From Roseateles amylovorans (lineage in GTDB: Bacteria > Pseudomonadota > Gammaproteobacteria > Burkholderiales > Burkholderiaceae_C): 64,000 nucleotides of DNA. How positions within the stretch are numbered: position 1 is the stretch's first letter; the number at the start of each line of letters is the position of its first letter. Location of the stretch: positions 4,030,001-4,094,000 of the forward strand of contig NZ_CP104562.2 in NCBI RefSeq assembly GCF_025398155.2. The letters run 5' to 3'. Shown one piece after another: positions 25,005 through 32,702 of the stretch. A program made the position numbers and the translations under genes. The notes beneath the pieces are model-generated. The model saw only the letters and a program-made list of their open reading frames with translations. It made no database searches and was not told the DNA's origin.

Positions 25005-26819
25005 ATGTGGAGCAGCTTCACCGCCAGTTGCCCCGATCTGTCGCGCTTCGCTTCATTGAACGCGAGTGACGAGCCAACGCCCCCGACCGGGCACCAAACC
25101 GGACACCAGACCGGACAACCGACTACAAACCAGACCGAAAGTCAGACCCAAGGCCAGAGCCACAGCCCCTCTCAGCCGGGTCACGACGGCGCTTCGATCA
25201 GCGCGACCGCCGCCCGGCCCGAGACCTCGCGCGCCCAACGCCGTGCCGGCGATGACGCACCCCGGGCCAGCATGGTGCAAGCACGGCAACTGCTCGGCGA
25301 TCCGGACACCCCGCCCTACCTGGTCGCCAAGCTCCGGAACTGGTCGGAGGACCATGGTCGCCGTGCAGACGCTCTGATGGCGCTGTTCGACCATGAATTT
25401 CGCGCCCTGGCCACCGCACAGGGCCCGCAGTGGGCGCAAGAGTTCGAGACGAGGCTGCTCCCCTCGCTGCGGCAGGCGGCCGTGGTCAGCGTCGCCTTGG
25501 GGATGGACACCCTGCCCGCGCTCCGCGACTTCCTGAACAAGGGGGCCGGAGAAGCGAAAGAGCTGAGCCAGGTGGGACGCTGCTACGGACTGCCGGCAGC
25601 CCTCGCGCCGTTGCTCGTTGCCGCCGCAGCCGTGCTCACGCTGAAAGAAAACGCCGAGCCGCCCGATGTGTACGCGCCGCCCGGTGGCGGCTCCGACGCC
25701 GGGATGCCGTGGGTGGCCGGCGCCGTCCTGCTGGCGGCGACTCCGCTGTTCGCATGGATCGACAGCCTCGGTGACATCGGTCGCCGGTCGCTGGAGAACA
25801 ATGCGCTCCTGGGACCGCGGGCCTCGTTCGGCAATGCGCTGGCGTCCCATCTGCATCAGTGCCCCAGCCGCTCGGAACGCCGCCAGACTCTGCGCGATGC
25901 GGCGGCCACGCTGCTGACGGACGCGATCCTTCGCGTGTGCCTGGGCACCGCCGTGATCGGCGCGCTGCCTGTCAAGGTTCCGCTGACGGCCTACCTGTTG
26001 GTGGACGCCTTCGTGGCAGCCATGAGGGAAGCATTCATCGCCCAGGCCGTGCTCGGCGGACCGCTGGGACTGAAAACGCCGCCGCCCATCCGCGATTTCA
26101 TGACGCTGTCCAGCCGCGAGTTCCCGCGATGGGCGACGCAACTGCATCGGGACGACGCCGGGCGGGGGAAATGCGTGCAATCGATGCGCGACATCGCTGC
26201 CGGGTTGGTCCGTCCATCCACCTACGCGCGCGCCGCGCTGGGCGTCGCCCCGTTCATGTTGAGCCATTTCCTGGCCCTGTGCACGACCGCCTATCCGGTG
26301 GGAGGCAATCTGTCGTCTCGACTGGACAAGGATGAACTCACCCGGGGACTCGGCCCGCCGGTCGATCCGCTCACCGTCCTGGCGCTGAGCAGTTGGGCGA
26401 GCGCCCTCGCCGCCATCACGGTCGTCACCTCTCAATCGGTTCGTGCCTGGGCGGAACGTTGGCTGGATCCTGCGGCCGAACGGCTGGCCGGACACGCGTG
26501 GCAGGCCGTCGGCCGTTGCCGTCGACGCTTCACCTACGCCACGCCGGAGGCAGCGGCAGCGGCGGCGGCGGCGGCGACGTCAACCGCGACATCGCCGGAC
26601 TGCGAGGCGGGCATGGCGATGCAGGTGCGACGTCCCCGCCAACTTGCGCCGGCTGACCGCCTCACCGCCGACCGCAGCCCATGTGCGCCGCAAGACGCCG
26701 CGCATCCCTGGAAGAGGCTCAGCCAGATCGCCACGCGCCACGCGCCCGGCGAATCCGTCGCATCGAGTGATCGCACCGTGCTGCTGGCAGAGGCAGCGCT
26801 GTACGAGACCCGCCTGTGA
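25005..26819 (+). CDS. Uncharacterised protein, paralogue A of a three-member local family
   Basis: The protein has 604 residues and I do not recognise it. A strong ribosome-binding site (AGGAGGA) precedes the ATG. The N-terminus has no signal peptide and is polar: residues 24-90 are rich in Thr, Gln, Ser and His, with a (TGHQ)-type repeat from a 12-bp minisatellite. From residue 95 it aligns by eye with the proteins at 29339 and 30955: DPDTPPYLVAKLRNW, ALLGPRASFGNALA (267-280) and FMTLSSREFPRWATQL (365-380). Long hydrophobic stretches at 198-214, 234-250 and 318-338 suggest membrane insertion. The C-terminus has an Ala run and a basic tail. A secreted effector-like protein is possible but unproven. 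Confidence 0.8.
   Translation: MWSSFTASCPDLSRFASLNASDEPTPPTGHQTGHQTGQPTTNQTESQTQGQSHSPSQPGHDGASISATAARPETSRAQRRAGDDAPRASMVQARQLLGDPDTPPYLVAKLRNWSEDHGRRADALMALFDHEFRALATAQGPQWAQEFETRLLPSLRQAAVVSVALGMDTLPALRDFLNKGAGEAKELSQVGRCYGLPAALAPLLVAAAAVLTLKENAEPPDVYAPPGGGSDAGMPWVAGAVLLAATPLFAWIDSLGDIGRRSLENNALLGPRASFGNALASHLHQCPSRSERRQTLRDAAATLLTDAILRVCLGTAVIGALPVKVPLTAYLLVDAFVAAMREAFIAQAVLGGPLGLKTPPPIRDFMTLSSREFPRWATQLHRDDAGRGKCVQSMRDIAAGLVRPSTYARAALGVAPFMLSHFLALCTTAYPVGGNLSSRLDKDELTRGLGPPVDPLTVLALSSWASALAAITVVTSQSVRAWAERWLDPAAERLAGHAWQAVGRCRRRFTYATPEAAAAAAAAATSTATSPDCEAGMAMQVRRPRQLAPADRLTADRSPCAPQDAAHPWKRLSQIATRHAPGESVASSDRTVLLAEAALYETRL
25086..25157 (+). repeat. 12-bp minisatellite in paralogue A (six degenerate units)
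   Basis: Units resemble ACCGGACACCAG and are in frame, encoding Thr/Gly/His/Gln tetrapeptides in the N-terminal tail. The first three units are closest to each other and the last three are degenerate. Length changes of whole units would keep the reading frame. Confidence 0.8.
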
Positions 26820-26942
26820 CGGACCCGACGCCGACTCGACCCGAGCCACCGCCATCCAGGTCGGTGGGCGGCTCAGGCCGCGAGGCTGAGGCTGAGGCTG
26901 AAGCGGAGGCGCTGGGAGCGCTACGACCGCGTAGGCACCAGC
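26820..26942. other. Convergent intergenic gap with hexanucleotide repeat
   Basis: This short gap lies between the stop of paralogue A and the stop of the FliK-like gene on the other strand. It contains a GAGGCT-type repeat (about 26880-26905). No clear terminator hairpin with a T-run is seen. Confidence 0.5.
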
Positions 26943-27995
26943 CTACTGCAGCGCCACCACCAGCGTGGCGCCGGCCTGCAGCAGCGGTCCGTGGACGGGC
27001 AGCGGCGGCTCGGCCGACGGCGGGTCGGCAGGCACCCACAACGCCTGCCGGCGCCACCCCAGACGGGACAGCCGGAAACCGGCGCGCACCAGCGCAGCGA
27101 CCAGTCGCGGCAGTTCCGCACGCAGGGCCGCGAGGACGACGTCGTTCTCCGCCAGCAGCGTGAGCCGCAGCGCGTCACGCGGGCCTTGCAGTTGCAGACC
27201 GATCGCGGCCCCGCGCCATTTCAGCAACAGGCTGAGCGCCGGGTCGGCACCGGGGGCGTCCTCGGACGATGGATCGGGTGATCGGTCAGCGCCTCTGTGG
27301 GGGGCCGAGCGTGCATCCGGCTCGTCACGCACCCAGTAGGCCAGCGGCAACAGCCAGAACGGTTCACCGCCCGGGCCCATCGGCGCACGGCCGTGGCTCA
27401 GCGCCATCGCCCAATCTGCTGCCAGGGTGAGGGGGGTCGGCCGGGCGGCATCGCCCGCACGCGCCGCGGTGAGCTCGGACAACATCTGCCGGCGCCATGC
27501 CGCCAGATCGCCACGCAAGGCGGCGAACTGGGCCCAGCCGCCGTCACCCTCCGATGCGCCTTCGAACGAGCGTGTGGACGAGCGTTTAGACGAGGCATCG
27601 GCGGCGCCGTCGGACAGGCGGTCGGATGGCCGATCGCTTGCGCCGGCGGTCGACGGCGAGCGTCGCTCCAGCACCTCCAGTTCCAGCCGCGGCGACACCG
27701 TTCGCACCCGCAGCAGCAACTGGTCGCCGGGCATCAGATCCTCCAGCGGCGGTTGCAGCAGCGTCAGCACCTGGTCGCTGTCGAGCGATGCGAGTTGCCA
27801 AGCGCCACCGCCCTTGCCAGCGCCGTCACCAGCGCCCTCGCCACCGACGCGACCCTGCGTCAGCCGCAGCACCTGGCCGGGCAGCAGGCCGCCGGGGGCG
27901 CCCGGCAGATCCCGGAGCACGGCGTGCACCCGCCCGGTGGCGCCGACCGCCTGGATCGGGCCGGTGGATGTCGATGCAGACCCGGTTGTCGCCAT
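26943..27995 (-). CDS. FliK-like flagellar hook-length control protein (divergent)
   Basis: The protein has 350 residues. The centre is low-complexity and Ser/Asp/Arg-rich (about 110-150 and 225-250). The C-terminal part (LLKWRGAAIGLQLQGPRDAL, LRLTLLAENDVVLAALRAEL, LVAALVRAGFRL) fits the Flg_hook domain of FliK, where a beta-strand pair is followed by a helix in which short-range L/A spacing is conserved. FliK measures hook or needle length and switches export specificity. The gene is next to, and on the same strand as, flagellin (205 bp upstream). It is an unusual place for FliK, which normally sits in a fliE-fliJ cluster, so it may be a secondary or degenerate copy. Confidence 0.65.
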   Translation of the reverse strand: MATTGSASTSTGPIQAVGATGRVHAVLRDLPGAPGGLLPGQVLRLTQGRVGGEGAGDGAGKGGGAWQLASLDSDQVLTLLQPPLEDLMPGDQLLLRVRTVSPRLELEVLERRSPSTAGASDRPSDRLSDGAADASSKRSSTRSFEGASEGDGGWAQFAALRGDLAAWRRQMLSELTAARAGDAARPTPLTLAADWAMALSHGRAPMGPGGEPFWLLPLAYWVRDEPDARSAPHRGADRSPDPSSEDAPGADPALSLLLKWRGAAIGLQLQGPRDALRLTLLAENDVVLAALRAELPRLVAALVRAGFRLSRLGWRRQALWVPADPPSAEPPLPVHGPLLQAGATLVVALQ

Positions 27996-28200
27996 GGTTC
28001 ACCTCCAAGGCCGGCCCGACGTGGGGCGGGCAAGAGGCGCCGTGCGGCCACGTCACGCCGCACACGCCAAACAGCCGGGCGCAGGCCCGGCTGTGGATAA
28101 TCGGAACCGACCTGGAGTCCGCGATGGGCATGCACCCGCGGGCCGGCCGGTTCGCCAAGGCGTCGGGCGCCGCAGCGCCTGATCGCCCGTGCGTGGGGAA

Positions 28201-29079
28201 TCAGCCCAGCAGCGACATCACCAGGCCGGACATGCTGTTGCTCTGCTTGAGCATCGAGGTGCCGGACTGCAGCAGCATCTGCTTGGTGGTCATCGTGGAG
28301 GACTCGGCGGCGAAATCGGTGTCCATGATGCGGCCCTTGGCGGCCGTGGTGTTGGTGCTCATGTTCTGCAGGTTGTTGTAGACATGATCCAGACGGTTGG
28401 CGGCCGCACCGAAGGACGCGCGCAGCTCACCCACCCGGTCCACCGCCGTGCCGATGGTGGTCAGCAGGGCGTTGGTGGCGGCCGACAGTTCGGTGCCCGC
28501 AGCCGGCGCGGCGGCGTACTGGGTGGAGATCGCGCCCAGGGCGGTGCCCAGCGCGGTCAGTTGGGTGCTGACGTCCACCGACATGGTTTCGCCGGCGCTG
28601 GCGCCGATCTGGAAGCTCATCGCAGCGCTCATCTTGCCGTTGGAGCCGTCGATGGTGGTGCCGTCAGAGAACAGCTGCGTGCCGCCGAAGCTGGTGTTCT
28701 TGACGATGTTGGTCAGTTCGGTGCCGAGTGCGTCGTACTCGTTCTGCATCGCGGTCTTGTCGGTCGCGGTCGACGAGGCCGAGAAGGCTTCGGTGGCCAG
28801 GTCCTTCATGCGCAGCAGGATGTTGCTGACTTCGGTCAGCGCGCCTTCACCGGTCTGCAGCATCGAGATGCCGTTCTGGGTGTTGCGCTGGGCCACGGCC
28901 ATGCCGCGGGTCTGGGCGTCCAGACGGGTGGCGATCTGCAGGCCGGCGGCGTCGTCCATCGCGGAATTGACGCGGTAGCCGGTGCCCAGACGGGTCATCG
29001 AGGTCGACAGGCTCTTCTGCGTCGAGCTCAGCGAGTTCTGGGTCGACAGGGCCGCGGCATTGGTGTGCAGGCTCAACAT
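28201..29079 (-). CDS. fliC: Flagellin
   Basis: The protein has 292 residues, short for flagellin. The conserved N-terminal D0/D1 helices (MLSLHTNAAALSTQNSL, RLGTGYRVNSAMDDAAGLQIA) and C-terminal D1/D0 helices (RASFGAAANRLDHVYNNL, MLLQSGTSMLKQSNSM) are intact, with only a small variable centre, so it can polymerise. AGGAG lies 10 bases upstream of the ATG. It is exported without a signal peptide by the flagellar type III apparatus. No other structural flagellar genes are in the window besides the FliK-like gene, so it may be an extra or lateral-type flagellin. Confidence 0.95.
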   Translation of the reverse strand: MLSLHTNAAALSTQNSLSSTQKSLSTSMTRLGTGYRVNSAMDDAAGLQIATRLDAQTRGMAVAQRNTQNGISMLQTGEGALTEVSNILLRMKDLATEAFSASSTATDKTAMQNEYDALGTELTNIVKNTSFGGTQLFSDGTTIDGSNGKMSAAMSFQIGASAGETMSVDVSTQLTALGTALGAISTQYAAAPAAGTELSAATNALLTTIGTAVDRVGELRASFGAAANRLDHVYNNLQNMSTNTTAAKGRIMDTDFAAESSTMTTKQMLLQSGTSMLKQSNSMSGLVMSLLG

Positions 29080-29338
29080 GGTGTTCGCTCCTAGAGAGTG
29101 GTCTTGCGCTTGGGGATCGAAGGGCTACGGATCGCCCTCACTCACACAGGACGACCGTCCGACGCCGCGACTTAAACCCCGCCGCAAATTTCTTCACCAC
29201 CAGCCGGGCGAGTTGCGCACCGTCATTCGGCTTTTGGGACGCGCATTGTCAAACCCAGAAGCGGGGCGAGCGACTGAGCCGGCTTGCGCGCCGTGGCGAG
29301 TCAGGGCGCGCCCCTGCCTGCCATGCTGGAGCCTGCCC

Positions 29339-30958
29339 ATGCTGCCCATGCTGCCTCATCGCGCCGCCGCGCCCTCCGGCGCCCCCTCCACCGATGCGCG
29401 TGAGGACGCGGCGACACAGCCGACCTCCGCTTTTGACACGGGCCCACCCCATGTGCCAGCGCCCGCTGTGCTGCCGCCCACGGTGCAGGCGTTGATCGAC
29501 GACGCCTACACGCCGGCGCCCCTCAGGGAGATCCTGCAGCGGTGGCACCCCGCCCAGCAGGCCCACGCCGACCAGATGGCGAGAAACCTGCGTGGCGCCT
29601 TTCTTGACCTGGCCACCCACGATGGCATGACCGAGGCCGAATACGACCAACAGGTCGTGCCAACGCTGGACCGGGCCGCCGTGCTGATGGTGGCGGCCGG
29701 GATCGCCCATTCGGAGACTGCGGCCTTCAACCTGTCCATCAGTCATCGCCGCGATCACGGGTACCTGGAGGATGCCTCGGGCGTGGTGGGCAATATCGTC
29801 GGTGGCTTCCTCGGTGGGTGCACGGGGATCTTCAGTCATCTGGGCCTCGGACTGACGGCCCGCACGCCCAGTCCCTACTGGGACTCTCATCTGCCGCCCG
29901 CCTCCGTGGCAGGGATGTTCAGTGCACCCGCCCGTGCCGGTCTGCACGCCCTGGGGGAGTCGGTCAGGGAAGTCATCCGCGACCAAGCCTTGCTGGGCCC
30001 GCACGCCGCCTACACCCATCCGCTGGCACAACGACTTCACGATCGACTGCTTCGCAGCCCGACCGACGACCGAGACCATCGCGCCAACGTGCAGTGGTTC
30101 ATTCACATGGTCAGCCGCGGTTTCATGGTCCCCGGCCTCGTCGCCATGGCCGGCGGTCTCTCCGCCGGCGCGCGCCTTTATCTGGACACCTCCGCGCGGA
30201 TCCTCCTCGACAGCGGGCCGATCGGCCTGGCAGAGTCCTTGACCCGCCGTGTTCATCCCACGCCGCAACAATACGGACTCCTGATGTTGTCCCAACGGGA
30301 CCTCGCACAACGTGTCACGCAACTGGCCTCGATCCAGGCCTTGGACGAGGACGTCCTTCCGCTCGCCGGCCCCGCATTGCGTGCCGTGTTGGGATGGCCT
30401 CGCCCTTCGACCTTGCTTCACACCCTGGTCGTGCTGGCCTCGCTGGCCACGGAAGCCCTGCTCCATGATCAGCAACGGGCCCCCATCGGCCGGAAGATGG
30501 CGGTCTGGCGGCTCGACGGCTCCGGGACGGTGCCCGAGATGCTCACCGCCCGGGAGGCCTTCGGCCTTGCCCTGCAGGGGATCATGCTCTCCACCTTCAC
30601 CACCTATGCCGTGTTGACGGTGCGGGCGCATGCGCCGGTGCTAGACACGCAGGTCGCGGCCGTCATCGGTCGATTGCGCCAGTGGTGGCAGGGCGGCGAG
30701 GCGGCCGCTGCTTCAGGGTCGACGTCGGGGCGTCGCGACTCGTCCAGTTCATCCCACGCGTCGGACGCCCACTCACCGTCGAGCTCCGCGCGATCTTCGG
30801 ACTACGATGCCAGCGATGAAGTCAGCGATGAAGTCAGCGATGAAGTGAGTGAGGCGGGGAGTGAGGCGGGAAGTGATGCGGGGAGTGATGACGCTTTCGA
30901 TCTCACCCATGATCTCGCGACTGCTGCCCGCCACGGCAATGGGAGCGACGACACATGA
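29339..30958 (+). CDS. Uncharacterised protein, paralogue B of the local family
   Basis: The protein has about 539 residues. The frame is open back to 28982, but that part overlaps flagellin on the other strand. I chose the ATG at 29339 because TGGAG lies seven bases upstream; an ATG at 29348 is an alternative. The family region begins near residue 45 (LPPTVQALIDDAYTPAPLRE) and includes DQALLGPHAAYTHPLAQRL and LLMLSQRDLAQRVTQLAS, as in the two other family members. A near-C-terminal hydrophobic segment (LQGIMLSTFTTYAVLTVRAHAP) is shared with paralogue C. The tail is acidic and Ser-rich, encoded partly by a 12-bp repeat. Its stop overlaps the next ATG (ATGA), so B and C are co-translated. Confidence 0.8.
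   Translation: MLPMLPHRAAAPSGAPSTDAREDAATQPTSAFDTGPPHVPAPAVLPPTVQALIDDAYTPAPLREILQRWHPAQQAHADQMARNLRGAFLDLATHDGMTEAEYDQQVVPTLDRAAVLMVAAGIAHSETAAFNLSISHRRDHGYLEDASGVVGNIVGGFLGGCTGIFSHLGLGLTARTPSPYWDSHLPPASVAGMFSAPARAGLHALGESVREVIRDQALLGPHAAYTHPLAQRLHDRLLRSPTDDRDHRANVQWFIHMVSRGFMVPGLVAMAGGLSAGARLYLDTSARILLDSGPIGLAESLTRRVHPTPQQYGLLMLSQRDLAQRVTQLASIQALDEDVLPLAGPALRAVLGWPRPSTLLHTLVVLASLATEALLHDQQRAPIGRKMAVWRLDGSGTVPEMLTAREAFGLALQGIMLSTFTTYAVLTVRAHAPVLDTQVAAVIGRLRQWWQGGEAAAASGSTSGRRDSSSSSHASDAHSPSSSARSSDYDASDEVSDEVSDEVSEAGSEAGSDAGSDDAFDLTHDLATAARHGNGSDDT
30811..30894 (+). repeat. 12-bp minisatellite in the tail of paralogue B (seven units)
   Basis: Seven consecutive 12-bp units start with CAGCGATGAAGT and drift to GAGTGAGGCGGG. 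They encode SDEV, SEAG and SDAG tetrapeptides. The period is the same as the minisatellites at paralogues A and C, although the unit sequence differs. Confidence 0.85.
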
Positions 30959-32511
30959 TCCCCGCCTCGCTCAGCCACCGCACCACCGTGCCGGCGAACG
31001 CGGCCGATGAGGGCAGCGAAGATCCCGACGACGTCCGTCATCGCCCCGGCCCGCACCCGCAACTGCCCGCGACGGTGCGCGAGTTGATCGACGACCCGCA
31101 GACGCCCGATGAGCTCTGCGAGGTCCTGCGGCGCTGGACGCCGGCGCAGCAGGCGGCGGCCGATCGGATGGGCGCCCCATTGCAGGAGGTCTTCCGTGGG
31201 GTGGCCACGCGAGAGGGCCTCGATCACGCCGACTACGATCAAGAGGTGGTGCCTTGCGTGAACCGGGCTGTCGTGCTGATGGTGGCGGCCGGTCTGGAGG
31301 ATTCAGACCTCGCCGTGCAAGTTCTGCTACGAAGCCTGCACCGCGATGAGATGGTGCTGGGTGCCCAGGCCCGCTACGCCCGCGCCATGGTCGGGAGCCT
31401 GTTACCGTTGCTCGGGTTTGCCGCGCTGCAGATCGGGATGGCGATGAGTCGCCGCCCCCTTCACGTGGGCGGACAGGTCACTCCCGCCGCGCCGATGGCG
31501 GTCAATTACGCTCGGCTCGCACCGATGCGTGCTGCCGCTTCCGCCGTGGGCGAATCGGTGGCAGAGCGGGTGCAGCGCGGTCGCCTGTGCAGCGCCCACG
31601 GTCCGCTGACCAATCCGCTGGCCCAACAGGTGGCGAGGCGGCTGGCGCTGGACCCGGTGGGCGACCGCAACCTGCGCAGCGGGATTCAGTGCGCACTGCA
31701 CACGCTGTTACGTGGCGTGGCCGTGCCCACGATGGCCGCCGTCCTGGGCATGGGCGCCGATCCTCCGTTCGGCAGCTTGTCCAACGTGTGGCGCTGGTCG
31801 CTGGACTTCCTGGCCCAGACGCAGATCGACACCATCGTCAGCGGCACGGTTGAGCACGAGATCCGCCTGCTGCGGCTCACGCCGAATGATTACGCGCTGC
31901 TGCTGCTCTCGCAGCCGGATTTCGCCCGCCGCGTGGGCGCGTTGGCCGATCTGGCCAACCGGCCGCCGCCGCCGGAGCCGGAGCCGTCCTGGACACAGGC
32001 CACCATGCAGATGCTGCGTCAAACCCTGCAGGATCTGCCGCGCGCCTCCACACTGGCCCACGCGTTGGTGCTGCTGGCCTGCCATTACACCGAATCGATG
32101 GTGCTGGCCGACCAGCCCTGGCCGGTCGGCGCGGCCAATGCCACCCATTCCGACCACAGCCCCCGGGATCAGCTCACCGATGACACGATGACCGGCATGG
32201 ACTGCTTCCGCATGGGCATGTATGGCGCAGCGATGGCCACCGTCACCACCTACGCTGCCTTGACCGTGCGGGCGCATGCGCCCGCCATCGATGCCCAGGT
32301 CGCCGGCGCGATGCAACGACTGCGCCGCTGGGTGACGGGATCGCCCTCGCCGAACGGCGCTGAGATCGGACGGACGAGCAGCACTGGGAGGGGCGCTGCG
32401 AGGCGCGACACGGGCACCAGCGGAACGCCCGATGCCGAAGCTGACGCCCCCCAGTCACCGTTGGAGCAGTCCGAACCGAGGAGGCACGGGGGACGCGGCG
32501 GGAGACGCTGA
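30955..32511 (+). CDS. Uncharacterised protein, paralogue C of the local family
   Basis: The protein has 518 residues and is the closest relative of paralogue B. Conserved stretches are LPATVRELIDDPQTPDEL (38-55), DYDQEVVPCVNRAVVLMVAAGLEDSD (split for length: DYDQEVVPCVNRAV at 93-106), GPLTNPLAQQVARRL, LLLLSQPDFARRVGAL and TTYAALTVRAHAPAIDAQVAGAM. The N-terminal 35 residues are polar with no signal peptide. Hydrophobic segments near 145-165 and 240-265 suggest membrane contact. The ATG overlaps the stop of paralogue B. A 12-bp minisatellite lies just after the stop codon. Function is unknown. Confidence 0.82.
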   Translation: MIPASLSHRTTVPANAADEGSEDPDDVRHRPGPHPQLPATVRELIDDPQTPDELCEVLRRWTPAQQAAADRMGAPLQEVFRGVATREGLDHADYDQEVVPCVNRAVVLMVAAGLEDSDLAVQVLLRSLHRDEMVLGAQARYARAMVGSLLPLLGFAALQIGMAMSRRPLHVGGQVTPAAPMAVNYARLAPMRAAASAVGESVAERVQRGRLCSAHGPLTNPLAQQVARRLALDPVGDRNLRSGIQCALHTLLRGVAVPTMAAVLGMGADPPFGSLSNVWRWSLDFLAQTQIDTIVSGTVEHEIRLLRLTPNDYALLLLSQPDFARRVGALADLANRPPPPEPEPSWTQATMQMLRQTLQDLPRASTLAHALVLLACHYTESMVLADQPWPVGAANATHSDHSPRDQLTDDTMTGMDCFRMGMYGAAMATVTTYAALTVRAHAPAIDAQVAGAMQRLRRWVTGSPSPNGAEIGRTSSTGRGAARRDTGTSGTPDAEADAPQSPLEQSEPRRHGGRGGRR

Positions 32512-32549
32512 GCGAGGGGCAGAGCCATAGGCAGAGCGACCACGCGAAG

Positions 32550-32621
32550 CGATAGGTAGAACGATAGGCAGAGCGATAGGTAGAACGACAGGCACAGCGA
32601 TACCCAGAGGGATAGGCTGCA
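32550..32621 (+). repeat. 12-bp minisatellite just downstream of paralogue C (six units)
   Basis: Units such as CGATAGGTAGAA and CGATAGGCAGAG alternate over six contiguous copies, with at least one degenerate copy further upstream (32525-32536). The array lies 38 bp beyond the stop codon, so it may be a former coding tail of the gene cut off by a frameshift or nonsense change, or simply a mobile minisatellite. Confidence 0.85.
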
Positions 32622-32702
32622 GGCTGTCGGCCCCACAAGCCGCCGCGGGCCGATCCCCCCGTGACGCCGCGCGGCCCATGAGTCGGCGCGGCGGCCCGGG
32701 GC

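Noticed and set aside
29140..29180. Sigma-28 promoter upstream of flagellin
   Set aside because: A TTTAAG stretch is present on the minus strand (29171-29176), but the sequence at the right distance does not match GCCGATAA well enough to call.
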